Assembly: GCA_018648945.1 (NCBI GenBank)
Contig: JABGQJ010000140.1
Coordinates: 1 to 13,838 of the forward strand
Source: Victivallales bacterium
GTDB lineage: Bacteria; Verrucomicrobiota; Lentisphaeria; Oligosphaerales; Lenti-02
Direction: 5' to 3'
Length of the DNA: 13,838 nucleotides
Shown here: piece after piece, positions 1 through 6,342 of the stretch
Layout of the letters: the number at the start of each line of letters is the position of its first letter
Position numbering within the stretch: position 1 is the stretch's first letter
Program-made: the position numbers and the translations under genes
The notes under the pieces: generated by a model
What the model saw: only the letters and a program-made list of their open reading frames with translations
Database searches by the model: none
What the model was told of the DNA's origin: nothing

Positions 1-313
1 GGTCTGCCTCGTGCGCCGCCGCCGCGATGGTTGCAGCAATCACTAGGCGGGAACCCAGGCCATGGCCAGCGTACGATGGGCACACCACCAGGGAGCGGAC
101 CTCCTGAAGGCCTGCTCCGTAATCACGCAACGCCACCGCTCCCACCACAGTCGCGCCGTCGAGGGCAACCAGGAAGTCGGCATGCAGTCGGCGGACCTCC
201 TCCGGAGACCGAGGTAGCACGATGCCCTGCGGCACATACGGCAGGAGCAGTTCGGCTATCGCCTCGGCGTGGTCCACCGAGGCGGGAACAATGCGGCGTG
301 GCAAGGAGTTCAT
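1..313 (-). CDS. GNAT-family N-acetyltransferase, ArgA/N-acetylglutamate-synthase-like (partial, C-terminus beyond the left edge)
   Basis: The minus strand reads open from ATG at 313 to the window edge, giving about 104 residues beginning MNSLPRRIVPASVDHAE. The pattern is GNAT: an N-terminal strand-helix segment with QGIVLPRSPEEVRRL, a central strand pair (FLVALDGATVVGAVALRDY), the beta4 segment EVRSLVVCPSY, and the acetyl-CoA pyrophosphate loop AGHGLGSRL. The QGIVLPRS and LQEVRSLVV wording resembles the acetyltransferase domain of N-acetylglutamate synthase (first step of arginine synthesis), but small GNATs of this type can acetylate other amines, so the substrate is not assigned. The usual Q/R-x-x-G-x-G loop has Ala at the first position. 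The gene lies 25 bp after the accA stop and is probably the third gene of that operon. There is no strong Shine-Dalgarno sequence, so translation may depend on upstream reading. The family call is firm; the ArgA-like role is tentative. Confidence 0.75.
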   Translation of the reverse strand, partial: MNSLPRRIVPASVDHAEAIAELLLPYVPQGIVLPRSPEEVRRLHADFLVALDGATVVGAVALRDYGAGLQEVRSLVVCPSYAGHGLGSRLVIAATIAAAAHEAD

Positions 314-338
314 ATGCAGCTGCGGACGGGGCGCTGAC

Positions 339-1295
339 CTAGGCCCCGTAGACTCCCATGGCACGGAACTTCTCGTAACGCTCTGCCCGGAGCTGTTCCG
401 GGGATTTCGTGGCCAGTTCGTCCAAAGCCGCCGCGATCACTTGGCCGAGGGCCTCAGCTGCCCCGTCCAAATCGCGATGGGCGCCCGAGACAGGCTCTGG
501 GATTACGGCATCGACGACCCCAAGGTCGAGCAGATCCGTGCTGGTCAGGCGCAAGGCTGCTGCTGCCTTGGGGGCGGCCGCGCCGTCGCGCCAGAGAATC
601 GCGGCACACCCCTCGGGGGTGATCACCGAGTAGTAGGCGTTCTCCATGATCAGGACGCGATTCCCCACGCCGATCCCCAGAGCGCCGCCGCTGCCGCCCT
701 CGCCCGTGACCACCACGACCACCGGCACGTCCAGGCGGAACATTTCCAGCAGGTTCACTGCGATTGCCTCGCCGATGTGGCGTTCCTCGGCGGCGATGCC
801 GGGGTAGGCACCGGGGGTGTCGATCAGGCAGACGATGGGGCAGCCGGCGCGGCTCGCTAGCTGCATCAGGCGCAGGGCCTTGCGGTAGCCTTCGGGATGG
901 GCGCTGCCGAAATTCACATCCACGTTCTGCTTCAGATTGCGCCCCTTGCGGGTGCCGACGAGCATGATCCGGCGCTCGCCAAGCCGTGCGAAGCCGCCGA
1001 AAATGGCGCGGTCATCGGCATAGCGGCGGTCTCCCTTCAGCTCGAGGAAATCGGTGCACAGCCGTTCCACGTACTCAATGGGGTGTGGCCGCTCGGGATG
1101 GCGGGCAAGCTGGACGCGCTGCCATGGGGTCAGGTCCGCGAAGATCCGCTTTCGGGTCTCCTCGATCCGCTCGTTGAGCAACTCAACGCCCTGGCTTACA
1201 TCGACGTCGCGCAAGGCGCTGAACTCGAGGAGCTCCTGGACCTTGCGCTCAAGCTCGACGATGGGTTCTTCGAAGTCAAGAACAGTGGTGGACAT
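339..1295 (-). CDS. accA: Acetyl-CoA carboxylase, carboxyltransferase subunit alpha
   Basis: AccA pairs with AccD to transfer the carboxyl group from carboxybiotin-BCCP to acetyl-CoA, making malonyl-CoA for fatty acid synthesis in the cytoplasm. The 318-residue product has the family's usual length (E. coli about 319). Diagnostic blocks are in order: an N-terminal helical segment, LTPWQRVQLARHPERPHP (55-72), LKGDRRYADDRAIFGG (86-101), PEGYRKALRLMQLA (134-147), IDTPGAYPG (158-166), AEERHIGEAIAVNL (169-182), the glycine-rich oxyanion/CoA region GEGGSGGALGIGVG (198-211), and SVITPEGCAAILW (223-235), then IPEPVSGAHR. No residues look lost. The start lies 5 bp after the stop of the L,D-transpeptidase gene and has only a weak GAGAA ribosome site, so translational coupling with that gene is likely. 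AccD is not encoded in this window, which is common because accA and accD are often separated. Confidence 0.98.
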   Translation of the reverse strand: MSTTVLDFEEPIVELERKVQELLEFSALRDVDVSQGVELLNERIEETRKRIFADLTPWQRVQLARHPERPHPIEYVERLCTDFLELKGDRRYADDRAIFGGFARLGERRIMLVGTRKGRNLKQNVDVNFGSAHPEGYRKALRLMQLASRAGCPIVCLIDTPGAYPGIAAEERHIGEAIAVNLLEMFRLDVPVVVVVTGEGGSGGALGIGVGNRVLIMENAYYSVITPEGCAAILWRDGAAAPKAAAALRLTSTDLLDLGVVDAVIPEPVSGAHRDLDGAAEALGQVIAAALDELATKSPEQLRAERYEKFRAMGVYGA

Positions 1296-1300
1296 GGGGG

Positions 1301-2326
1301 TCAGTTCTCGATGGTTACCTTGGTCCCGCGGCCGTCCCGGGGCAAGGGGATGAAGTCATACAGTTCGGCGACTTCGGCGTTGCGCATGCGGACGCAACCC
1401 AAGCTCGCAGCGGTACCAATGCTCTCGGGCTCCCACGTGCCGTGGATGCCAAAGCCGCGAAGGTTCGGATCCGTTTCTCCCGTCGGCATGATTGCCAACC
1501 AGTGGGTGCCGAGCACGTTGGCCTTGTCGCCGTAGGGGATGACGTCGCCAGAGGGATGGGTCCAGTCCGGCCGGTCGACTTTGTTGACCACTCGGAAGGC
1601 GCCCACTGGCGTCCGGTTCTGCCGCCCCACCGCGATGCGGTAGAGCTTGAAGAGCCGGTCCCCGTTCAGGAGCTGGAGCGCGAACTGGCTTTTGGACACG
1701 CGGATGGACCAGTCGGCCTTGAGCGCAGAGAGGGTCTTGCCTGGGTAGATGCGGCTACTGGTGCCGCCCAGCATCTCGGGGTTCAGTCGCTGCAACGCCT
1801 TGACTGTGGTGCCCAGGCGGTTGGCGATCACGGTCAGATTGTCGCCGTCGCGAATCGTGTAGCCCACCTTTTCGCTACAGGGAGCGGCGGAGTTCATGAA
1901 CAGCGTATTCGCCTTGCTGATGATCTCGGCGGCCTCGTACCAACTGGGGCTGAATTCTGCCACCCCCTCCGCGTGCAGGGCCCGGAGCGCGATGTTGCGG
2001 CCACTCTCCAGCTTGCCGTCGTTGATCCGACTGCGGGCCGCGGCGAGCAGTTTGGCGACTAAGGGAGGCAGGTCCGTCGAGGCGACGACGGGACCGTCGT
2101 CCCTCACATTCGGGAGTGGGGCGACCGGTCCGGGCAGTGCCCCGCCCGCGGATGTGTCGGGGTCTGCGGAAGGCGTGACCCCCGGTTTGTCGGCCGGGGT
2201 GACCACTGGCTCGGGCTCCGGTTCCCCAGCCCGGAGGGTCTTGCTGCTCTGCCACACAATGTAGCCGACCCCGCCAAGCAGGGCCACGAGAGCAATCAGC
2301 AAGGGATACTTGTAATACCAGTACAT
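1301..2326 (-). CDS. LysM-domain L,D-transpeptidase (YkuD family), membrane-anchored
   Basis: This enzyme is predicted to form 3-3 peptidoglycan cross-links or to attach proteins to the wall, in the periplasm. The 341-residue protein has an N-terminal membrane anchor (about 7-26, after a Tyr-rich start MYWYYKYP), a Pro/Glu/Asp-rich linker (about 34-75), a helical spacer resembling a TPR-like unit (about 86-145), one LysM peptidoglycan-binding domain (about 155-199, with YTIRDGDNLTVIANRLGTT and LNPEM), and a C-terminal YkuD catalytic domain (about 205-341). The active-site signature is intact: His295 in GFGIHGT and Cys311 in SLGCVRMRN. The start at ATG 2326 places the anchor correctly. A TTGACA promoter lies about 75 bp upstream. 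It is the first gene of an operon with accA and the GNAT gene. The exact product (cross-link versus lipoprotein attachment) cannot be told from sequence. Confidence 0.93.
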   Translation of the reverse strand: MYWYYKYPLLIALVALLGGVGYIVWQSSKTLRAGEPEPEPVVTPADKPGVTPSADPDTSAGGALPGPVAPLPNVRDDGPVVASTDLPPLVAKLLAAARSRINDGKLESGRNIALRALHAEGVAEFSPSWYEAAEIISKANTLFMNSAAPCSEKVGYTIRDGDNLTVIANRLGTTVKALQRLNPEMLGGTSSRIYPGKTLSALKADWSIRVSKSQFALQLLNGDRLFKLYRIAVGRQNRTPVGAFRVVNKVDRPDWTHPSGDVIPYGDKANVLGTHWLAIMPTGETDPNLRGFGIHGTWEPESIGTAASLGCVRMRNAEVAELYDFIPLPRDGRGTKVTIEN

Positions 2327-2399
2327 CAGACGGGATTCCGCAAGCGCGCAGAGAACCTAGCAGAAAGGTGACAGCCAGAGGGGTCGCTAAACGGTGCTT

Positions 2400-2428
2400 A
2401 CTATGGGCGTGACCAGCCCGGTTGTCAA
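2400..2428 (-). promoter_or_regulatory. Sigma70-type promoter for the L,D-transpeptidase-accA-GNAT operon
   Basis: On the minus strand a perfect -35 box TTGACA (plus-strand positions 2423-2428) is followed after exactly 17 bp by CATAGT (2400-2405), four of six matches to TATAAT. Transcription would start near 2393 and give a leader of roughly 65-70 nt before the ATG at 2326. It points away from the tRNA gene and is the best promoter match seen in this intergenic region. No experimental start is known; the call is by motif only. Confidence 0.62.
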
Positions 2429-2445
2429 GATGGCCCGCACGGGGT

Positions 2446-2466
2446 CAAGACCGGGTGGAGGTCTTG
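2446..2466. repeat. Perfect 7-bp inverted repeat between the divergent promoters
   Basis: CAAGACC (2446-2452) and GGTCTTG (2460-2466) form a perfect inverted repeat with a 7-nt spacer GGGTGGA. The right arm overlaps the putative -35 element of the tRNA promoter (TTGTAT, 2464-2469). It could be an operator for a dimeric regulator or an RNA hairpin, or it could be chance. There is no T-rich tail, so an intrinsic terminator is unlikely. Confidence 0.35.
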
Positions 2467-2491
2467 TATTCAGGGGCTCCGCGCCTATCTT
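2464..2491 (+). promoter_or_regulatory. Candidate promoter for the tRNA gene
   Basis: TTGTAT (2464-2469) and TATCTT (2486-2491) are separated by 16 bp; they match the -35 and -10 consensus at three and four of six positions. Transcription would begin near 2498, about 13 nt before the mature tRNA 5' end at 2511, a common distance for a bacterial tRNA gene. Moderate to weak motif evidence. Confidence 0.35.
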
Positions 2492-2510
2492 CTGGGCCGA
2501 CTCCGAGTGG

Positions 2511-2587
2511 GGGCCCATAGCTCAGTCGGTTAGAGCAGACGACTCATAATCGTCCGGTCGCAGGTTCGAGCCCTGCTGGGCCCACCA
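2511..2587 (+). tRNA. tRNA with CAU anticodon, most likely tRNA-Ile2 (lysidine-modified) rather than elongator tRNA-Met
   Basis: A complete 77-nt cloverleaf can be folded by hand. The acceptor stem GGGCCCA pairs with TGGGCCC, the D stem is GCTC/GAGC, the anticodon stem GACGA/TCGTC closes the loop CTCATAA with anticodon CAT at 2545-2547, the variable loop is CGGTC, the T arm is GCAGG-TTCGAGC-CCTGC, and the discriminator A plus an encoded CCA end the gene at 2585-2587. A CAU anticodon is shared by initiator Met, elongator Met and Ile2 tRNAs. The initiator type is unlikely because position 1 pairs normally (G1-C72). C4-G69 and C5-G68 in the acceptor stem, and the block GACTCATAATCG, resemble E. 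coli tRNA-Ile2 more than elongator tRNA-Met, in which those acceptor pairs differ. TilS would convert C34 to lysidine so that it reads AUA. The tRNA call is certain; the Ile identity is an inference. Confidence 0.95.
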
Positions 2588-2746
2588 TCCTGGCCACCTT
2601 GGCGGCTGTACCAGAACGGGGTTCGAAGCAGTGACACCGGCCGGAATCGCTCCCGGCACAGCACTGGTGCCACGTTCTGCCGCTGATCAACGCGCGCCCT
2701 CTTCGGCATCGTCGCGATGAATAGCCTGCTCCCCCGATTCGTCCTT

Positions 2747-2773
2747 TTGCTTGCCTCCCCGCCGTGCTATAGT
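2747..2773 (+). promoter_or_regulatory. Candidate promoter for the lipoprotein operon
   Basis: A TATAGT -10 element (2768-2773) stands out in this GC-rich region, with TTGCTT (2747-2752) 15 bp upstream or TTTTGC (2745-2750) 17 bp upstream as a weak -35 box. Transcription would start near 2780, leaving a leader of about 55 nt before the ATG at 2834. Its position between the tRNA gene and the first lipoprotein gene supports the assignment. Confidence 0.45.
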
Positions 2774-2833
2774 CATTCGGCAGCGGGGGCCATGTGGGGT
2801 TGCTCGCCTCGTCATCTGGGAAAAGGTCTGGAT

Positions 2834-4213
2834 ATGCTGCGCCGTGTGCCGCCGTTGATGGTCGTTCTGCTGGTTGCCTTGTTGGCGACGGGTTGTGCGG
2901 CGGACCGCATGCGCCTGCCTCGCTTCGACGCGGCATTCGCCGCCGGCAACTACCAGAGGGCCAGGGATATGGCGACCCAAGCGGTCTGCCCGAGCCAGCC
3001 CCACCGCGCGCTCCTGTGGCAGCTCCAGGAAGCGAACCTGAGTCGGATGCTGGGAGACTACCCAGGCAGCAATGCCGGCTTCGACCGTTGCGAACGGGCC
3101 TTCAAGCACTACGACCTCGAGAATGCGGGCATTGCGGGGGGGAAGGCGGTCGCAACCGTGCTCAGCAACGATTCCCTGCGACCCTATTCCGGCGAGCAAT
3201 ACGACCGCATCATGGTCAATACCTACAAGGCCCTGAACTTCGCGGCGCTGGGGGACCACAAGAACGCGCGGGTGGAATTCAACCGGGCGCTGCAGCGGCA
3301 GGTCCGAGCCAAGGAGCGCTTCGCCGAGGAGATTGGCCGGACCAAGCGCGAGGTGGCCCAACAGGAGGGCAGTCAGGCGGGGGCGGGCGGGGGAACCGAG
3401 CGGACGGTCGGTAGCCCCGAAGCCAAGAGTATCCTCGCCGGGCAGTACTCCAATCTCGATCAGTTCCAGGCCTACCCGGATTTCGTCAACCCCTTCGCTA
3501 CCTACGCAGCCGGGCTCTACTTCCTGCTCCGCCAGGATCACAACAAGGCGTTGGACATCCTCAAGGAGGCCCATGGGATGCTGCCCGGCAACCCGGTCGT
3601 CGCGGCGGACTTCGCGGCGGCTCACGCCGGTCGGCAGGTCCTCGGCCGCGTTTACGTCTTTTTTGAGAACGGGGTGATTCCCGAACGCCGGGAGGTGCGG
3701 CTGGACCTGCCGCTGTTCCTGGTCACGGAAAAGGTCCTCTACACGGGCATCGCCCTGCCGAAACTGGCCCCCCGGAATGCGGCCTTTCCCTACCTGGATA
3801 TCGTGTCGAACGGAGTGGCGACCCGGACCATCCCCCTGGCCAGCATGGATGCGGTGGTGGCAACCGAATTCAGGAAGGATCTGCCCTTGGTCGTGACTCG
3901 GGCGGTGGCTTCGGCCGTGGCCAAGGCCGCCATGCAATACGTGGCGCAGGAGGAGTTGGGCGAACTGGCTGCGATTCTTGCCGCCGGTTATGCCGCAATC
4001 TCCACGGCGGCGGATCAGCGGACCTGGTCGGGCTTGCCCAAGGAGGTGCAGGTGGCGGCGACCACCATGCCGACCGACCGCCAGCTGGTGGTGCAGTGTC
4101 CGGGGGCCGGGTCGCTGAATATCGTGCTGCCTCCGTGCGTCAATGCCCTAGTATGTGTGCGGATTCCGCAGGCGGGCGCGCCGGCTGCGGTTCAACTTGT
4201 TCCCTTCAACTAG
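2834..4213 (+). CDS. COG3014-like outer-membrane lipoprotein with TPR-like repeats
   Basis: The 459-residue protein starts at ATG 2834 (MLRRVPPLMVVLL), just after a GGGAAAAGG ribosome site. A longer in-frame reading begins at 2717, but only the shorter start puts a clean lipoprotein signal at the N-terminus, with lipobox Cys21 in LATGC. The residue after Cys is Ala, not Asp, so outer-membrane sorting is expected. The mature part has TPR-like helical units (FAAGNYQRARDMA near 35-47; FAALGDHKNARVEFNRALQ near 136-154; LLRQDHNKALDILKEAHGM near 228-246), a charged helix with likely coiled coil (about 155-182), a Gly/Gln-rich linker, and a C-terminal domain with FFENGVIPERREVRLDLPL. It resembles the uncharacterised family COG3014, which I recall accompanying ycfL and lpoB in other bacteria, exactly as here. 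It is probably a partner of LpoB in peptidoglycan-synthase control; this is inference from context. Confidence 0.8.
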   Translation: MLRRVPPLMVVLLVALLATGCAADRMRLPRFDAAFAAGNYQRARDMATQAVCPSQPHRALLWQLQEANLSRMLGDYPGSNAGFDRCERAFKHYDLENAGIAGGKAVATVLSNDSLRPYSGEQYDRIMVNTYKALNFAALGDHKNARVEFNRALQRQVRAKERFAEEIGRTKREVAQQEGSQAGAGGGTERTVGSPEAKSILAGQYSNLDQFQAYPDFVNPFATYAAGLYFLLRQDHNKALDILKEAHGMLPGNPVVAADFAAAHAGRQVLGRVYVFFENGVIPERREVRLDLPLFLVTEKVLYTGIALPKLAPRNAAFPYLDIVSNGVATRTIPLASMDAVVATEFRKDLPLVVTRAVASAVAKAAMQYVAQEELGELAAILAAGYAAISTAADQRTWSGLPKEVQVAATTMPTDRQLVVQCPGAGSLNIVLPPCVNALVCVRIPQAGAPAAVQLVPFN

Positions 4214-4226
4214 CGAGGATTCCCCC

Positions 4227-4616
4227 ATGAAAACCTCTCGTCTCCTGCTGCTGGGCTGTGTGGCCTTGAGCGGGTTGCTGGCCGGCTGCCGCAGCGTGCT
4301 ATCCCCTCCCGACCCCCGGGTCACTGTCGGTCCCGAGCTCAGGCGCGCGCTGTTTGTCTCGCGCTTCCTGACCCAACAGAACGATGCGGGCTTCACCCAG
4401 ATCCAGGCCACCTTGCAGAATCTCCGTCGTCGTACGCTGCGCTTGCAGGTCCGAGTCGATTGGTTCGACGCGAAGGGCGTGGTCCAGGAATCTCTGACTT
4501 CGAATTGGCGGAACGTCTCGGTCACTCGCCAGACTGAGTATGCCCTGAAGGTGACGGCCCCCAATCCGCAAGCGACCGATTTCCGTCTGTACATCCACGA
4601 AGCCAAGAGGAACTAG
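4227..4616 (+). CDS. YcfL-like lipoprotein (DUF1425 type)
   Basis: A small 129-residue protein beginning MKTSRLLLLGCVALSGLL, with a classical lipobox LAGC and acylated Cys21; Arg follows Cys, consistent with outer-membrane sorting. The mature domain is one small beta-rich module. The segment LQVRVDWFDAKGVVQES and the closing DFRLYIHE match the pattern I know from E. coli YcfL (a Y-x-W-D-A-x-G-type core and a terminal R-L-Y-L strand). The function of YcfL is not established; in E. coli it sits directly before lpoB, as here. ATG 4227 is chosen over the upstream in-frame start at 4155 because it gives the signal peptide and follows GAGG at 4215-4218. It begins 13 bp after the COG3014-like gene and stops 2 bp before lpoB, so the three are surely one operon. 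Confidence 0.82.
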   Translation: MKTSRLLLLGCVALSGLLAGCRSVLSPPDPRVTVGPELRRALFVSRFLTQQNDAGFTQIQATLQNLRRRTLRLQVRVDWFDAKGVVQESLTSNWRNVSVTRQTEYALKVTAPNPQATDFRLYIHEAKRN

Positions 4617-4618
4617 CC

Positions 4619-5233
4619 ATGCGCTCCCGAATCCTTGTTCCCTCCGGGGCCCTGGCCCTGGCCCTGCTGTTCTCCGGCTGCGAGAGCATCCCGAAGAACA
4701 TTGACATGCAAAACGACAACGCCCATGCCGTGATGGCCCTGGACTACCGCGATTTCCAGAAGACCGCGGACATCCTCGTCCAGAGCCTCCTCGGCTCCGG
4801 ACGCCTGAAGAAGCCCAATGGCGGTGCCTGTGTCATGACCACTGGCAAGATCATCAACGACACCATGCAGCGCATCGACACGGACCAGCTCATGGCCAAG
4901 ATCGAGGAATCGCTGATGAACAGTGGCCAGGTTGTCATGACCAGTGCCATCGCGGCCGGTGACGGCGTCGACAAGATGGTCTACAAGGTTCGGGAGAAGC
5001 GGAACTCCGATGAGTTCAACCAAGGGACGATCGCCGAGAAGGGCCAGCTGGTGGCGCCCGAGCTGAGCATCAGCGGCAAGATCATCCAAAGAGATGTCCG
5101 GTACGAACGCCGCAAGACCCAGGTGGAGTACTACTTCCAGCTCAAGGTGACTGGCATCGGCACGGGGCTTCGACTCTGGCAGAAGGAGGAAGTGATCGGG
5201 AAACGCGGCAGCAACAAGTCCGTCTCCTGGTAG
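4619..5233 (+). CDS. lpoB: LpoB-like penicillin-binding protein activator (outer-membrane lipoprotein)
   Basis: In E. coli, LpoB is an outer-membrane lipoprotein that reaches through the peptidoglycan to the UB2H domain of PBP1B and stimulates its glycosyltransferase and transpeptidase activities. This 204-residue protein has a signal peptide with lipobox FSGC (Cys21, Glu at +2). A globular domain begins almost at once (DYRDFQKTADILVQSLLGS, from about 42), followed by IINDTMQRIDTDQLMAKI (about 80-97), SISGKIIQR, and VEYYFQLKVTGIGTGLRLW with the final VIGKRGSNKSVSW. These are hallmarks of the LpoB/YcfM family (COG3417). Unlike E. coli LpoB, which has a long Pro-rich linker of about 50 residues, only about 20 residues lie between the lipidated Cys and the domain. 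The ribosome site AGAGGAAC is at 4607-4614, inside the end of the previous gene. It is the last gene of the lipoprotein operon; a terminator follows at 5259. Confidence 0.88.
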   Translation: MRSRILVPSGALALALLFSGCESIPKNIDMQNDNAHAVMALDYRDFQKTADILVQSLLGSGRLKKPNGGACVMTTGKIINDTMQRIDTDQLMAKIEESLMNSGQVVMTSAIAAGDGVDKMVYKVREKRNSDEFNQGTIAEKGQLVAPELSISGKIIQRDVRYERRKTQVEYYFQLKVTGIGTGLRLWQKEEVIGKRGSNKSVSW

Positions 5234-5258
5234 CTCTTCCGGACTCCCTAGTTCCTGC

Positions 5259-5296
5259 GCGCCCGCCGACTCTGTTCGGCGGGCGTTCTGTTCTGG
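5259..5296 (+). terminator. Intrinsic terminator after lpoB
   Basis: GCCCGCCGA (5261-5269) pairs perfectly with TCGGCGGGC (5276-5284) across a 6-nt loop CTCTGT; C5260-G5285 and G5259-T5286 extend the stem to 11 pairs. The downstream GTTCTGTTCT is moderately T-rich. It lies 25 bp past the lpoB stop and separates the lipoprotein operon from the DUF58/vWA/mrdA operon. Confidence 0.72.
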
Positions 5297-5346
5297 CCGG
5301 GGCAAATCGCCGCCGGGGTTTGCTTTTGCCACGCTGAATGTCATCG

Positions 5347-5364
5347 TAGCGAGCAATTTCGCTA
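5347..5364. repeat. Small perfect inverted repeat upstream of the DUF58 gene
   Basis: TAGCGA (5347-5352) and TCGCTA (5359-5364) are perfect inverted copies around GCAATT, ending 36 bp before the DUF58 start. It could be an operator or a leader hairpin of the downstream operon. A promoter should lie in 5297-5400, but only weak boxes are visible (for example TTGCCA at 5326-5331 with no good -10 at the right distance). The repeat is short enough to be chance. Confidence 0.3.
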
Positions 5365-5400
5365 GCCGGTAACGAGTGCGGAGCGCTGCCTTCGGCCCAG

Positions 5401-6300
5401 ATGAATGACGGTATCAACAGACTGCTGAACTCCCGCGAGATCGCGCGGATGAATAGCCTGACGCTTGGCTCGCGTTTCACGGTGGAAGGTACGTTGGCCG
5501 GGGCCCACCGTAGCCCTCTGAAGGGTTTCAGCGTCGAATTTGCAGACTACCGGCAGTATGTGCCGGGGGACGACCTACGGCATCTGGACTGGCGTGTCTA
5601 CGCCAAGAACGAGCGCCTCTACATTCGCCAGTACGAGGAGGAGTGCAATCTCCGCGTCTACCTGCTGGTGGATGGTTCCAGCTCCATGTCCTACACCCAC
5701 GAGGGCGACTCGAAATACCACCACGCCTGCCGATTGGCCGGGGCTCTGGCGTACCTGACCGTGCATCAACAGGACAGTGTGGGGGTGACTATTTTCGACT
5801 CCGAGACGCGGGCCAACCTTCCTGCCAAGTCCGGCTTGGAGCACCTGCGCGTCCTCTGCAACACCCTCTGCGACCACGAGCCGGCGAATGACACCGATGT
5901 GGCCATGACCTTGCACCGGCTGGCCGAGAAGGTCCGCCGCCGCGCCTTGGTCATCATTTTCAGCGACCTCTTCGACGACTTGGAGCGGGTCCGCAACGCC
6001 CTCGCCCACTTCCGCCGCCGCAAGCACGATGTGGTGGTCTACCATGTGCTCGACAAGGCGGAGATCGAGTTCCCCTTCCGGGACGTGGGCAATTTCCAGG
6101 ATCTGGAGACCGGGGAGACGCTGATCACCAACCCGCGCGAAGTCCGTTCGGCCTATCAGGAGGCCTTCGCCGACTTCCTGCAGGGCTGCCAGCGCATCTG
6201 CGCCGGGCTCGACATCGAGTACGTACTTGCGCCTACGGATCGTCCCGTGGGCGCCTTTGTCCAAGAACATATGATCCGCCGCAAGCGGGCTGGCCGGTAG
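5401..6300 (+). CDS. DUF58 family protein with vWA-like fold (MoxR-system partner)
   Basis: DUF58 proteins are soluble or membrane-associated companions of MoxR AAA+ ATPases and vWA membrane proteins; their biochemical role is unsettled. The 299-residue product has the signature SVEFADYRQYVPGDD then RHLDWRVYAKNERLYI (about 44-75). A vWA-like domain follows with an intact MIDAS: DGSSSM with Asp91, Ser93 and Ser95, Thr165 in NDTDVAM, and the Asp of IIFSDLFDD. No membrane segment is seen. The start at ATG 5401 gives the usual N-terminal helix (INRLLNSREIARMNSL) before the GSRFTVEG strand; the ribosome site is poor, and ATG 5449 is the only near alternative. It heads a same-strand run with vWA1, vWA2, mreD and mrdA. 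The MoxR ATPase that usually precedes this gene is absent; lpoB occupies that side. Confidence 0.92.
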   Translation: MNDGINRLLNSREIARMNSLTLGSRFTVEGTLAGAHRSPLKGFSVEFADYRQYVPGDDLRHLDWRVYAKNERLYIRQYEEECNLRVYLLVDGSSSMSYTHEGDSKYHHACRLAGALAYLTVHQQDSVGVTIFDSETRANLPAKSGLEHLRVLCNTLCDHEPANDTDVAMTLHRLAEKVRRRALVIIFSDLFDDLERVRNALAHFRRRKHDVVVYHVLDKAEIEFPFRDVGNFQDLETGETLITNPREVRSAYQEAFADFLQGCQRICAGLDIEYVLAPTDRPVGAFVQEHMIRRKRAGR

Positions 6301-6342
6301 CCAGGCCGCGTCCGGCGAGCAATCTACGGAGTACTGAAGGCA

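Noticed and set aside
2588..2746. Possible integration or attachment site after the tRNA 3' end
   Set aside because: No integrase, no repeat of the tRNA 3' end and no mobile-element gene is seen. The stretch holds only a short CCGGCCGG palindrome (2637-2644) and a 5-bp hairpin GGCAC/GTGCC.
2717..2833. 39-codon upstream extension of the COG3014-like lipoprotein
   Set aside because: It would bury the lipoprotein signal and would span the candidate promoter at 2747-2773.
2544..2936. Minus-strand reading frame of 130 codons ending in VGPAGLEPATGRL
   Set aside because: Its C-terminal end is the antisense reading of the tRNA gene. The PAGLEPATGRL string is a well-known spurious peptide from reverse-strand tRNA sequence, so it is not a protein gene.
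2687..3937. Minus-strand open frame of 416 codons
   Set aside because: Antisense to the COG3014-like lipoprotein gene; composition biased and without recognisable motifs.
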